Shown here piece after piece: positions 1 to 5,780 of a DNA stretch of 7,061 nt (the first letter of the stretch is position 1; each line of letters begins with the position of its first letter). Made by a program: the position numbers and the translations under genes. The stretch covers positions 75,221 to 82,281 of the forward strand of contig DJXW01000023.1 of NCBI GenBank assembly GCA_002449845.1. The letters are read 5' to 3'. The notes under the pieces were generated by a model. It did not search any database. It was not told where the DNA came from and saw only the letters and a list, made by a program, of their open reading frames with translations. Origin of the DNA: Prevotella sp. UBA6994 (GTDB taxonomy: Bacteria; Bacteroidota; Bacteroidia; Bacteroidales; Bacteroidaceae).

Positions 1-2
1 TG

Positions 3-203
3 GATAAAACCATTGTTATTGCAGCGAAGTTCAAGGAGAAACACCCAATCTATGGTAAGTTTGTCCAAAAGACAAAGAAATACCATGCACATGATGAGAA
101 GAATGAGTGCAATATCGGTGATACCGTACTCATTATGGAGACCCGTCCTCTGTCTAAGACTAAGAGATGGAGATTAGTACAAATCGTAGAAAAAGCTAAG
201 TAA
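3..203 (+). CDS. rpsQ: 30S ribosomal protein S17 (uS17), 5' end outside window
   Basis: This is the C-terminal part of S17, a primary 16S rRNA-binding protein of the small subunit. The reading frame is open from position 3 and ends at a TAA at 201-203, giving 66 visible residues. It opens with DKTIVIAAKF, which matches the first conserved strand of S17 (usually about 20 residues into the protein), so roughly the first quarter is missing upstream. Later family features are the H-x3-D-E-x3-C-x-IGD segment, then a basic stretch (RPLSKTKRWRL) and a Lys-rich end. The rplN start follows after only 2 nt, as expected for the rpmC-rpsQ-rplN order of the cluster. The partial state comes from the window edge and is not a sign of a broken gene. 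Confidence 0.95.
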   Translation, partial: DKTIVIAAKFKEKHPIYGKFVQKTKKYHAHDEKNECNIGDTVLIMETRPLSKTKRWRLVQIVEKAK

Positions 204-205
204 TT

Positions 206-571
206 ATGATACAAGCAGAATCAAGACTTACAGTATGTGATAACAGCGGCGCTCGCGAGGCCCTTTGCATCAGAGTGCTGGGCGGTACTCGTCGTCGTTA
301 TGCAAGTGTTGGTGACGTGATTGTCGTAGCTGTCAAGAACGTTATCCCATCAAGTGATTTGAAAAAGGGTGCAGTATCTAAGGCTTTGATTGTTCGCACA
401 AAGAAAGAAATTCGCCGTGCAGATGGTTCATACATCCGTTTTGACGATAATGCTTGTGTGCTTTTGAACAACGCAGGTGAACTTCGCGGTAGCCGTATCT
501 TCGGTCCCGTAGCCCGTGAATTGCGTGCCGTCAACATGAAAGTCGTTTCTTTGGCACCTGAGGTTCTTTAA
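206..571 (+). CDS. rplN: 50S ribosomal protein L14 (uL14)
   Basis: L14 is a large-subunit protein that binds 23S rRNA and sits at the subunit interface. The 121-residue product has the normal family length. It begins MIQAESRLTVCDNSGAR, the typical N-terminus, and carries the L14 signature region at about residues 55-88 (GAVSKALIVRTKKE, followed by the R-x-DGSYIRFDDNA segment). The C-terminal GSRIFGPVARELR block is also standard. The ATG at 206 lies 2 nt after the rpsQ stop and no better start exists. There is no Shine-Dalgarno site, and the start is preceded by TAATT. Translation probably depends on ribosomes arriving from rpsQ (inference). Nothing is odd in the protein. Confidence 0.98.
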   Translation: MIQAESRLTVCDNSGAREALCIRVLGGTRRRYASVGDVIVVAVKNVIPSSDLKKGAVSKALIVRTKKEIRRADGSYIRFDDNACVLLNNAGELRGSRIFGPVARELRAVNMKVVSLAPEVL

Positions 572-592
572 TATTAATAAAGTAAAGAAGTA

Positions 593-910
593 ATGAGTAA
601 GATACATATCAAGAAAGACGACCAGGTTGTTGTCCTTGCAGGAGACGATAAGGGCAAGACTGGAAAGGTGCTGAAAGTGATAGTTGCCAAGAATCGTGCT
701 ATCGTTGAGGGCGTGAACATTATTTCCAAAAACACGAAACCTTCCGCAAAGCATCCTCAAGGTGGTATCATCAAGCAGGAAGCCCCCATTCATATCTCAA
801 ATTTGAGTTTGATTGACCCTAAGAGTGGAAAGCCTACCCGCATCAGTGTTAAACACGAGGGTAAGAATGTGATTCGTATAGCAAAGAAATCAGGAGAGGA
901 GATTAAATAA
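593..910 (+). CDS. rplX: 50S ribosomal protein L24 (uL24)
   Basis: L24 is an early 23S rRNA-binding assembly protein that ends up near the peptide exit tunnel. The 105-residue product has a KOW motif at about residues 7-34 (KKDDQVVVLAGDDKGKTGKV) and the conserved VEGVNIISKNTKP block at 38-50, then HPQGGI at 54-59. Length is normal for the bacterial family. The 21-nt spacer after rplN is A-rich (AGTAAAGAAGTA directly before ATG) and has no clear Shine-Dalgarno site. The TAA stop at 908-910 shares its last A with the ATG of rplE, so the two genes overlap by one base, which suggests translational coupling. Confidence 0.98.
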   Translation: MSKIHIKKDDQVVVLAGDDKGKTGKVLKVIVAKNRAIVEGVNIISKNTKPSAKHPQGGIIKQEAPIHISNLSLIDPKSGKPTRISVKHEGKNVIRIAKKSGEEIK

Positions 911-1464
911 TGGAAACAGCATCATTGAAGAAAGAGTATAAGGAGAAGATCGCTCCCGCACTCCAAAAGCAGTTTAATTATTCTTCTGCAATGCAGATTC
1001 CTGTCTTGAAGAAGATTGTTATCAACCAAGGTCTGGGTGACGCTACTCAAGATAAGAAGATTATTGACGTAGCTGTCAACGAGATTACTACCATCACGGG
1101 TCAGAAGGCTTTGGCTACCTATTCAAAGAAAGACGTTGCCAACTTCAAGCTTCGTAAGAAGATGCCTATTGGCGTTATGGTTACATTACGTCGTGAGCGT
1201 ATGTATGAGTTCCTTGAGAAACTCGTGCGTGTTGCCTTGCCTCGTATTCGTGACTTCAAGGGCGTTGAGACTAAGTTTGATGGTCGCGGAAACTATACGC
1301 TCGGTATTCAGGAACAGATTATCTTCCCTGAAATCAACTTAGATAACATTGACCGAATCCAAGGTATGAACATTACTTTCGTGACATCTGCGAAGACTGA
1401 TGAAGAAGGTTTTGCTTTGCTCAAGGCATTTGGTATTCCATTCAAGAACGCTAAAAACGATTAA
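910..1464 (+). CDS. rplE: 50S ribosomal protein L5 (uL5)
   Basis: L5 binds 5S rRNA and places it in the central protuberance of the large subunit, where it also touches the P-site tRNA. The 184-residue product is within the usual 178-190 range. The family signature near PVLKKIVINQGLGDA lies at residues 31-45. Other typical parts are the TGQKALATYSKKDVANFKLRK block (63-83), the MYEFLEKLV helix (98-106), RGNYTLGIQEQIIFPEI (126-142) and the C-terminal LLKAFGIPF (170-178). The start overlaps the rplX stop (TAATG), and rpsN follows after 5 nt. In E. coli the S8 control site lies at the start of this gene. I saw no obvious counterpart at this junction. Confidence 0.98.
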   Translation: METASLKKEYKEKIAPALQKQFNYSSAMQIPVLKKIVINQGLGDATQDKKIIDVAVNEITTITGQKALATYSKKDVANFKLRKKMPIGVMVTLRRERMYEFLEKLVRVALPRIRDFKGVETKFDGRGNYTLGIQEQIIFPEINLDNIDRIQGMNITFVTSAKTDEEGFALLKAFGIPFKNAKND

Positions 1465-1469
1465 GTAAT

Positions 1470-1772
1470 ATGGCAAAAGAATCAATGAAAGCCCGTGAGG
1501 TGAAGCGTGCTAAACTCGTTGCAAGATATGCAGAAAAGCGTGCCGCTTTGAAGAAGATCATTGCTACCGCTGAAGATCCTGCTGATGCATACGAAGCAGC
1601 CCGCAAACTTCAGGCTATTCCAAAGAATGCAAATCCAATCCGTCTGCACAACCGTTGCAAGATTACCGGACGTCCAAAAGGCTATATGCGCCAGTTCGGT
1701 CTTTCTCGTATCCAGTTCCGTGAGATGGCTTCAGCTGGTTTGATTCCTGGAGTGAAGAAGGCAAGTTGGTAA
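1470..1772 (+). CDS. rpsN: 30S ribosomal protein S14 (uS14), long zinc-free form
   Basis: S14 is a late-assembling protein of the 30S head, near the A site. The product is 100 residues, so it is the long form and not the roughly 61-residue zinc form. The C-terminal signature HNRCKITGRPKGYMRQFGLSR is at residues 60-80 and the end IPGVKKASW is typical. Only one Cys (C63) is present, so the four-Cys zinc site of the short form is absent, making this a C-minus type. The N-terminal half is a Lys/Arg/Ala-rich helix (MKAREVKRAKLVARYAEKR) as in other long S14 proteins. The start lies 5 nt after rplE. An unusually long 123-nt gap with RNA-like structure follows before rpsH. Confidence 0.97.
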   Translation: MAKESMKAREVKRAKLVARYAEKRAALKKIIATAEDPADAYEAARKLQAIPKNANPIRLHNRCKITGRPKGYMRQFGLSRIQFREMASAGLIPGVKKASW

Positions 1773-1778
1773 TAATTA

Positions 1779-1823
1779 TAAGGACCAGACCTTTGGGAAC
1801 GCTCTCAAGGTTCTGTGTCCTTA
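1779..1823 (+). promoter_or_regulatory. Long bulged hairpin in the rpsN-rpsH gap, candidate regulatory RNA element
   Basis: Directly visible pairing, from the base to the loop: AAGGAC (1780-1785) with GTCCTT (1817-1822), CAGA (1786-1789) with TCTG (1812-1815), CCTT (1790-1793) with AAGG (1807-1810), and GGGA (1795-1798) with TCTC (1803-1806, one G-U pair). The loop is ACGC (1799-1802). Single unpaired bases are T1794, T1811 and T1816, and T1779-A1823 can extend the base. That is about 18-19 pairs in 45 nt. No U-run follows directly, so it does not look like an intrinsic terminator. Its position 74 nt before the rpsH start makes a ribosomal-protein binding site (for example for S8) or an mRNA processing site plausible. 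The function is inference. Confidence 0.6.
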
Positions 1824-1859
1824 CACTTAAAGATTGAAGATATTTGATTTTTAATATTG

Positions 1860-1874
1860 TCGGGGGAGTCCCGA
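1860..1874 (+). promoter_or_regulatory. Small GC-rich hairpin in the rpsH leader
   Basis: TCGGG (1860-1864) pairs with CCCGA (1870-1874) around a 5-nt loop, GGAGT. A G-U pair can be added at 1859-1875. It is the only GC-rich patch in an otherwise A/T-rich leader and ends 21 nt before the rpsH ATG. The A/T-rich sequence after it can form a second, weak stem (AATTAAA at 1877-1883 with TTTAATT at 1887-1893). The GGGGGAG run resembles a Shine-Dalgarno site but is about 29 nt from the start, too far to serve rpsH directly. A role in control of rpsH is inference. Confidence 0.4.
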
Positions 1875-1895
1875 TTAATTAAACTTTTTAATTTT

Positions 1896-2291
1896 ATGAC
1901 AGATCCAATAGCAGATTATCTGACAAGACTTAGGAACGCTATTATGGCTCATCACCGTGTGGTAGAGGTTCCTGCGTCAAACTTGAAGAAGGAGATTACC
2001 AAAATCCTCTTCGAGAAAGGATACATCTTGAACTACAAGTTCATTGAAGATGGTCCTCAGGGTACAATCAAGGTTGCATTGAAGTATGACCCTGCAACAA
2101 AAACCAATGCAATTAAATGTTTGAAACGTGTCTCTACTCCAGGTCTTCGTAAGTACACTGGTTACAAAGACATGCCGAGAGTAATTAACGGACTGGGTAT
2201 CGCAATTATATCTACGTCTAAAGGTGTAATGACAAACAAGGAAGCTGCCGAGATGAAGATTGGTGGCGAGGTTCTTTGTTACGTTTATTAA
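1896..2291 (+). CDS. rpsH: 30S ribosomal protein S8 (uS8)
   Basis: S8 is a primary binder of the central domain of 16S rRNA, needed for 30S platform assembly. In E. coli it is also the autogenous repressor of the spc operon. The 131-residue product begins MTDPIADYLTRLRNAIMAHH, the classic S8 N-terminus, and carries the C-terminal signature GIAIISTSKGVMTNKEA at residues 101-117, ending GGEVLCYVY. The frame stays open upstream to a TTG at 1857, but those 13 extra codons cross the GC-rich hairpin and match nothing in the family, so I chose the ATG at 1896. The 5' flank is A/T-rich (TTTTTAATTTT) with no Shine-Dalgarno site near the start. It is the first gene after the 123-nt structured gap. Confidence 0.98.
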   Translation: MTDPIADYLTRLRNAIMAHHRVVEVPASNLKKEITKILFEKGYILNYKFIEDGPQGTIKVALKYDPATKTNAIKCLKRVSTPGLRKYTGYKDMPRVINGLGIAIISTSKGVMTNKEAAEMKIGGEVLCYVY

Positions 2292-2293
2292 TT

Positions 2294-2298
2294 GGAGG
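2294..2298 (+). promoter_or_regulatory. Shine-Dalgarno-like site before rplF
   Basis: GGAGG lies 7 nt upstream of the ATG at 2306, ideal spacing for pairing with the 16S rRNA tail. Most genes in this window lack such a site. It supports 2306 as the rplF start and not an upstream in-frame start inside rpsH. Confidence 0.6.
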
Positions 2299-2305
2299 AT
2301 TGAAT

Positions 2306-2872
2306 ATGTCAAGAATAGGAAAATTACCAATTAATATACCTGCCGGCGTTACCGTTACTTATGATAATGGTGTGGTAAACGTAAAAGGTCCCAAGGGAGA
2401 ACTTACGCAGAAAGTAGATGCTTCAATCAAGGTAAAGATTGAAAACGGTGTTATCACTTTCGAGATTGACGAGAATAGCCCTGTAAATGTTAAGCAGAAA
2501 CAAGCATTCCACGGATTGTACCGTGCACTCGTTAACAACATGGTTGTTGGAGTTAGCGAGGGCTTCAAAAAAGAGTTGGAATTAGTAGGTGTTGGTTACC
2601 GTGTGAGCAACCAAGGCAATATCTTGGAATTTGCACTCGGCTATACCCATCCTATATTTATCCAATTACCAGCTGAAGTGAAGGTTGAAACTAAGTCTGA
2701 ACGTAACCAGAATCCTCAAATTATTCTGGAGAGTTGTGATAAACAGTTGCTCGGTCTTATTTGTGCAAAGATTCGTTCTTTCCGTATGCCTGAACCTTAT
2801 AAAGGAAAAGGTGTATTGTTCAAGGGTGAGGTTATTCGTCGTAAGTCGGGTAAGTCGGCCTCAGCTAAGTAA
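2306..2872 (+). CDS. rplF: 50S ribosomal protein L6 (uL6)
   Basis: L6 lies near the sarcin-ricin loop and the factor-binding site of the large subunit. The product is 188 residues, slightly longer than the E. coli protein (177). It begins MSRIGKLPINIPAGV and has the two L6 domains: the N-terminal strand set with VNVKGPKGEL (24-33), the linker around QAFHGLYRALVNNMV (66-80), then LELVGVGYRV (91-100). The C-terminal signature PEPYKGKGVLFKGEVIRRKSGK is at 162-183, ending in a basic Ser/Lys tail. The frame is open upstream to 2276 inside rpsH, but the family start and the GGAGG at 2294-2298 favour 2306. The tail includes an exact 9-bp tandem repeat (2841-2858). Confidence 0.98.
   Translation: MSRIGKLPINIPAGVTVTYDNGVVNVKGPKGELTQKVDASIKVKIENGVITFEIDENSPVNVKQKQAFHGLYRALVNNMVVGVSEGFKKELELVGVGYRVSNQGNILEFALGYTHPIFIQLPAEVKVETKSERNQNPQIILESCDKQLLGLICAKIRSFRMPEPYKGKGVLFKGEVIRRKSGKSASAK
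2841..2858 (+). repeat. Exact 9-bp tandem repeat in the rplF tail
   Basis: GTAAGTCGG occurs twice back to back (2841-2849 and 2850-2858). In frame it gives the K-S-G-K-S part of the basic L6 C-terminal tail. A 9-bp unit keeps the frame, so copy-number change would only lengthen or shorten the tail by three residues. Confidence 0.85.
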
Positions 2873-2904
2873 TAATTAAAGTAAATGTTTAAGAATTGAT
2901 TATT

Positions 2905-3249
2905 ATGGCAACAAAAAAAGTTGAAAGACGAATTAAAATCAAATATAGAATTCGCAAGAAAGTAAATGGAACTTCGGAGCGTCCTCGTTTGAGCGTTTTC
3001 CGTAGCAACAAGCAGATTTATGCACAAGTTATCAATGATTTGACTGGAACGACACTTGCTGCTGCCTCTTCTCTTGGCATGGAGAAGATGCCAAAGAAAG
3101 AGCAAGCCTTCAAGGTAGGTGAACTTTTGGCAGAGAAAGCCATCGCTGCTGGTATCTCAGCAGTTGTTTTCGACCGTAATGGTTATCTCTATCATGGTCG
3201 CGTAAAGGAATTGGCAGAGGGTGCACGTAAAGGTGGTCTTAATTTTTAA
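2905..3249 (+). CDS. rplR: 50S ribosomal protein L18 (uL18)
   Basis: L18 binds 5S rRNA together with L5 and L25 family proteins in the central protuberance. The 114-residue product has the Arg/Lys-rich N-terminal extension (VERRIKIKYRIRKKV, 6-20) that contacts RNA, the RPRLSVFRSNKQIYAQVI block (27-43) and the C-terminal signature FDRNGYLYHGRVKELAEGAR at 89-108, ending GLNF. An in-frame TTG at 2896 would add only MII, and ATG at 2905 (MATKKVERR) fits the family better. The gap to rplF is 32 nt, A/T-rich and without a Shine-Dalgarno site. The rpsE start follows 6 nt after the stop. Confidence 0.98.
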   Translation: MATKKVERRIKIKYRIRKKVNGTSERPRLSVFRSNKQIYAQVINDLTGTTLAAASSLGMEKMPKKEQAFKVGELLAEKAIAAGISAVVFDRNGYLYHGRVKELAEGARKGGLNF

Positions 3250-3255
3250 ACGATT

Positions 3256-3768
3256 ATGGCAATGAATAAAGTTAAAGTAAATAGTGACGTTGAATTAAAA
3301 GATCGTCTGGTTGCTATCAACCGTGTTACAAAAGTAACAAAAGGTGGACGTACGTTCACATTCGCTGCCATCGTCGTTGTAGGTGATGGTAATGGGATTG
3401 TTGGATGGGGACTTGGAAAGGCTGGCGAAGTTACCGCTGCAATTGCAAAAGGTGTAGAGTCTGCCAAGAAAAACCTCGTTAAGGTTCCCGTATTGAAAGG
3501 TACCATCCCTCATGAGATTGAGTGCTCTTTCGGTGGTGCTCAGGTATTGCTGAAGCCAGCTGCTGCCGGTACCGGTTTGAAGGCTGGTGGTGCTATGCGT
3601 GCCGTTCTTGAGAGCGTTGGTATCACTGACGTGATTGCTAAGTCAAAGGGTTCCTCCAATGCACACAACTTGGTTAAGGCAACAATTTTAGCTCTTAGTG
3701 AAATTCGTGATGCTTATACGATTGCTGGCAATCGTGGCATTAGTATGAACAAAGTTTTTAATGGATAA
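3256..3768 (+). CDS. rpsE: 30S ribosomal protein S5 (uS5)
   Basis: S5 is a 30S protein at the mRNA entry channel that contributes to decoding accuracy and mRNA unwinding. The 170-residue product has the N-terminal double-stranded-RNA-like domain with LKDRLVAINRVTKVTKGGR (15-32) and the signature FAAIVVVGDGNGIVGWGLGKA (36-56). The C-terminal domain follows, with AGGAMRAVLESVGITDV (110-126) and SKGSSNAHNLVKAT (130-143). Both domains are complete. An alternative start at the second ATG (3262) would remove only MA. The first ATG at 3256 is preferred because MAMN-type N-termini are usual in Bacteroidetes. Upstream is AAACGATT without a Shine-Dalgarno site. Confidence 0.98.
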   Translation: MAMNKVKVNSDVELKDRLVAINRVTKVTKGGRTFTFAAIVVVGDGNGIVGWGLGKAGEVTAAIAKGVESAKKNLVKVPVLKGTIPHEIECSFGGAQVLLKPAAAGTGLKAGGAMRAVLESVGITDVIAKSKGSSNAHNLVKATILALSEIRDAYTIAGNRGISMNKVFNG

Positions 3769-3772
3769 GGAG
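3769..3772 (+). promoter_or_regulatory. Shine-Dalgarno-like site before rpmD
   Basis: GGAG, within TAAGGAGA (3766-3773), overlaps the rpsE stop context and ends 8 nt before the rpmD ATG at 3781. It is one of only two good Shine-Dalgarno-like sites in this window. Confidence 0.55.
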
Positions 3773-3780
3773 ACGATTCA

Positions 3781-3957
3781 ATGGCAACAATTAAGATTAA
3801 GCAGATTAAAAGTAAGATTGGATACCCTATCGACCAGAAACGTACGCTTCAGTCTTTAGGACTTCACCGTATCTCACAGATTGTTGAAGTTGAGGATAAT
3901 CCAAGTGTCCGTGGAATGATAAGAAAAGTTCGTCATTTAGTAACTGTAGTTGAATAA
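3781..3957 (+). CDS. rpmD: 50S ribosomal protein L30 (uL30)
   Basis: L30 is a small 23S rRNA-binding protein of the large subunit. The 58-codon frame from ATG 3781 to TAA 3955-3957 encodes MATIKIKQIKSKIGYPIDQK, followed by the conserved RTLQSLGLHRISQIVEVEDN segment and MIRKVRHLVTVVE. The K-S-x-IG-x-P and T-L-x-x-LGL-x-R motifs are diagnostic for the bacterial short form of about 59 residues. The gene lies between rpsE and rplO, its usual place in the cluster. It is 12 nt from rpsE and 20 nt from rplO. Some bacteria lack rpmD, but here it is intact. Confidence 0.97.
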   Translation: MATIKIKQIKSKIGYPIDQKRTLQSLGLHRISQIVEVEDNPSVRGMIRKVRHLVTVVE

Positions 3958-3977
3958 ACTTTAAAATAGGAATCATT

Positions 3978-4424
3978 ATGAAATTAAATAATTTGAAGCC
4001 AGCTGCAGGCTCTACTCACTCACGTCGTCGTCTTGGTCGTGGACCAGGCTCTGGATTGGGTGGAACTTCTACCCGTGGTCACAAGGGTGCAAAAGCTCGT
4101 TCTGGTTATAAGAGAAAGATTGGTTTCGAAGGTGGTCAGATGCCACTCCAACGCCGTGTTCCTAAGGCTGGTTTTAAGAACATCAACCATAAGGAATATT
4201 TCGCAGTAAATTTGTCTACTCTTCAGAATCTTGCTGAAACGAAGTCTTTGACTAAGATCGGTATTGAGGAACTCAGACAATTTGGCGTGGTAAAAGGTAA
4301 AGTGTTGGTTAAAATTCTCGGTAACGGTGAGTTGAAAGCCAAGCTTGACGTAGAGGCTAATGCATTCTCAAAGACTGCCGAAGAGGCAATTAAAGCTGTA
4401 GGTGGTAACACAACTATAATCTAA
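3978..4424 (+). CDS. rplO: 50S ribosomal protein L15 (uL15)
   Basis: L15 is a 23S rRNA-binding protein needed for late 50S assembly. The 148-residue product starts MKLNNLKPAAGS, and its N-terminal third is the long Gly/Arg-rich extension that threads into rRNA (RRRLGRGPGSGLGGTSTRG, 16-34; GHKGAKARSG, 34-43). The GFEGGQMPLQRRVPKAGF block is at 49-66. The folded C-terminal domain has KGKVLVKILGNGEL (106-119) and the AFSKTAEEAI helix (129-138). Length and all blocks are normal. The ATG at 3978 is preceded by AGGAATCATT, a weak AGGA Shine-Dalgarno candidate at best. secY follows after only 4 nt. Confidence 0.98.
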   Translation: MKLNNLKPAAGSTHSRRRLGRGPGSGLGGTSTRGHKGAKARSGYKRKIGFEGGQMPLQRRVPKAGFKNINHKEYFAVNLSTLQNLAETKSLTKIGIEELRQFGVVKGKVLVKILGNGELKAKLDVEANAFSKTAEEAIKAVGGNTTII

Positions 4425-4428
4425 AAAA

Positions 4429-5766
4429 ATGAAGAAGTTAATAGAGTACCTGAAGAACTGTTGGAAGATTGAGGATTTGCGTCAGCGACTCCTTATCACT
4501 CTTCTGTTTACGGCTATTTACCGTTTTGGGTCGTTCGTTGTACTTCCTGGTATCAACCCGGCCATGTTGTCAAAACTGCAGTCGCAAACCTCTGGCGGCT
4601 TGATGTCGCTATTGGACATGTTCTCTGGTGGTGCATTTTCAAATGCGTCAATCTTCGCACTTGGAATCATGCCGTACATCTCTGCTTCTATCGTGATGCA
4701 ACTTCTTGCCGTAGCTGTACCTTATTTCCAGAAGATGCAGCGTGAAGGTGAGAGCGGTCGCAAGAAAATCAATTGGTATACACGTATTCTTACCGTTGGT
4801 ATCCTGCTTTTCCAGGCTCCCTCTTACTTGTTCAATCTGAAGATGCAAGCAAGTCAAGCTTTGGCTACAGGTGTTTCTTGGACCGTATTCATGTTTCCTG
4901 CTACCATTATTTTGGCAGCAGGAAGTATGTTTATCCTCTGGTTGGGTGAACGCATTACGGATAAGGGAATAGGCAATGGTATTTCGCTGATCATTATGAT
5001 TGGTATCATTGCCCGTCTGCCACAGGCTTTCATTCAGGAAGTATCATCTCGCTTCACGGCGATCTCTGGTGGTGGATTGGTTATGTTTATCATTGAGCTT
5101 CTTATTCTCTTCGCAGTTATATGTGCGGCTATATTGCTCGTGCAAGGAGTTCGAAAGGTACCTGTACAATATGCCAAGCGTCTTGTTGGCAACAGACAAT
5201 ATGGCGGTGCACGTCAGTACATCCCATTGAAGTTGTTTGCTGCTAACGTGATGCCTATCATCTTTGCTCAGGCCTTGATGTTTATTCCATTGGCTATCGT
5301 ACAATATCAGTCTGATAATGCCAGTTGGTTAGTACGCTCACTCTTAGATAACCGTAGCTTGTTATATAATATAATATATGTGATTCTCATTATCGCATTT
5401 ACATATTTCTATACAGCTATTACGTTGAATCCTACACAAATGGCAGAAGACATGAAACGTAATAATGGCTTCATTCCTGGCGTTAAGCCTGGAAAGGATA
5501 CAGCTGACTACATTGACACAATTATGTCGCGCATCACTTTCCCAGGTTCTTTGTTTATCGCCTTGATTGCCATTATGCCTGCATTGGCTGGCTTGCTTGA
5601 TGTACAACAAGCATTCTCTCAGTTCTTTGGAGGTACTTCTTTGCTGATTCTTGTAGGTGTGGTGATTGATACTTTGCAACAGATTGAGAGTCACCTGATG
5701 ATGCGCCATTATGATGGATTGCTGAATTCAGGACGTACTCGCAATGGTGGTGTTTCCGCTTATTAA
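4429..5766 (+). CDS. secY: Protein translocase channel subunit SecY
   Basis: SecY is the inner-membrane pore of the Sec translocon, which works with SecE and SecG for export by SecA and for co-translational membrane insertion. The 445-residue product has about ten hydrophobic segments, the first near residues 21-40. The plug region around MSLLDMFSGGAFSNAS (59-74) precedes the family signature IMPYISASIVMQLL (80-93). GERITDKGIGNGISL lies at 173-187. The cytosolic loops that meet the ribosome and SecA are seen as the basic GVRKVPVQYAKR stretch (240-251) and NPTQMAEDMKRNNGFIPGVK (334-353). The cytosolic C-tail is short. It starts 4 nt after rplO, so the two are probably co-translated, and map follows after 14 nt. 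No truncation or frameshift is seen. Confidence 0.98.
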   Translation: MKKLIEYLKNCWKIEDLRQRLLITLLFTAIYRFGSFVVLPGINPAMLSKLQSQTSGGLMSLLDMFSGGAFSNASIFALGIMPYISASIVMQLLAVAVPYFQKMQREGESGRKKINWYTRILTVGILLFQAPSYLFNLKMQASQALATGVSWTVFMFPATIILAAGSMFILWLGERITDKGIGNGISLIIMIGIIARLPQAFIQEVSSRFTAISGGGLVMFIIELLILFAVICAAILLVQGVRKVPVQYAKRLVGNRQYGGARQYIPLKLFAANVMPIIFAQALMFIPLAIVQYQSDNASWLVRSLLDNRSLLYNIIYVILIIAFTYFYTAITLNPTQMAEDMKRNNGFIPGVKPGKDTADYIDTIMSRITFPGSLFIALIAIMPALAGLLDVQQAFSQFFGGTSLLILVGVVIDTLQQIESHLMMRHYDGLLNSGRTRNGGVSAY

Positions 5767-5780
5767 TCCGTTCTTGCGGG

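Noticed and set aside
566..582. Hairpin at the rplN-rplX junction (CTTTA with TAAAG)
   Set aside because: It is only five A/T-dominated pairs with a 7-nt loop, too weak to call in A/T-rich sequence.
428..793. 121-codon open frame on the minus strand across rplN and rplX
   Set aside because: It lies antisense to two certain genes, has no recognisable domain and no start signals; it is a by-product of the codon use on the + strand.
1779..1852. Intrinsic terminator after rpsN
   Set aside because: The hairpin is not directly followed by a T-run (the nearest is at 1848-1852, 25 nt later), and ending transcription inside an essential cluster would be unexpected without a strong promoter after it.
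1839..1859. Promoter before rpsH (GATATTTG at 1839-1846 or TAATATTG at 1852-1859)
   Set aside because: Each differs from TAnnTTTG by one base and neither has a -33 TTTG at about 19-21 nt upstream, so the support is too weak.
1857..1895. N-terminal extension of S8 from an in-frame TTG at 1857
   Set aside because: The 13 extra residues do not resemble the S8 N-terminus, the region forms a hairpin, and the ATG at 1896 gives the standard MTDPIADYL start.
2797..3105. 102-codon minus-strand frame across the rplF-rplR junction
   Set aside because: It is antisense to two ribosomal genes, has low-complexity composition and no family resemblance.
5362..5709. 115-codon minus-strand frame inside secY
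   Set aside because: It is fully antisense to the conserved SecY coding region and has no supporting motif.
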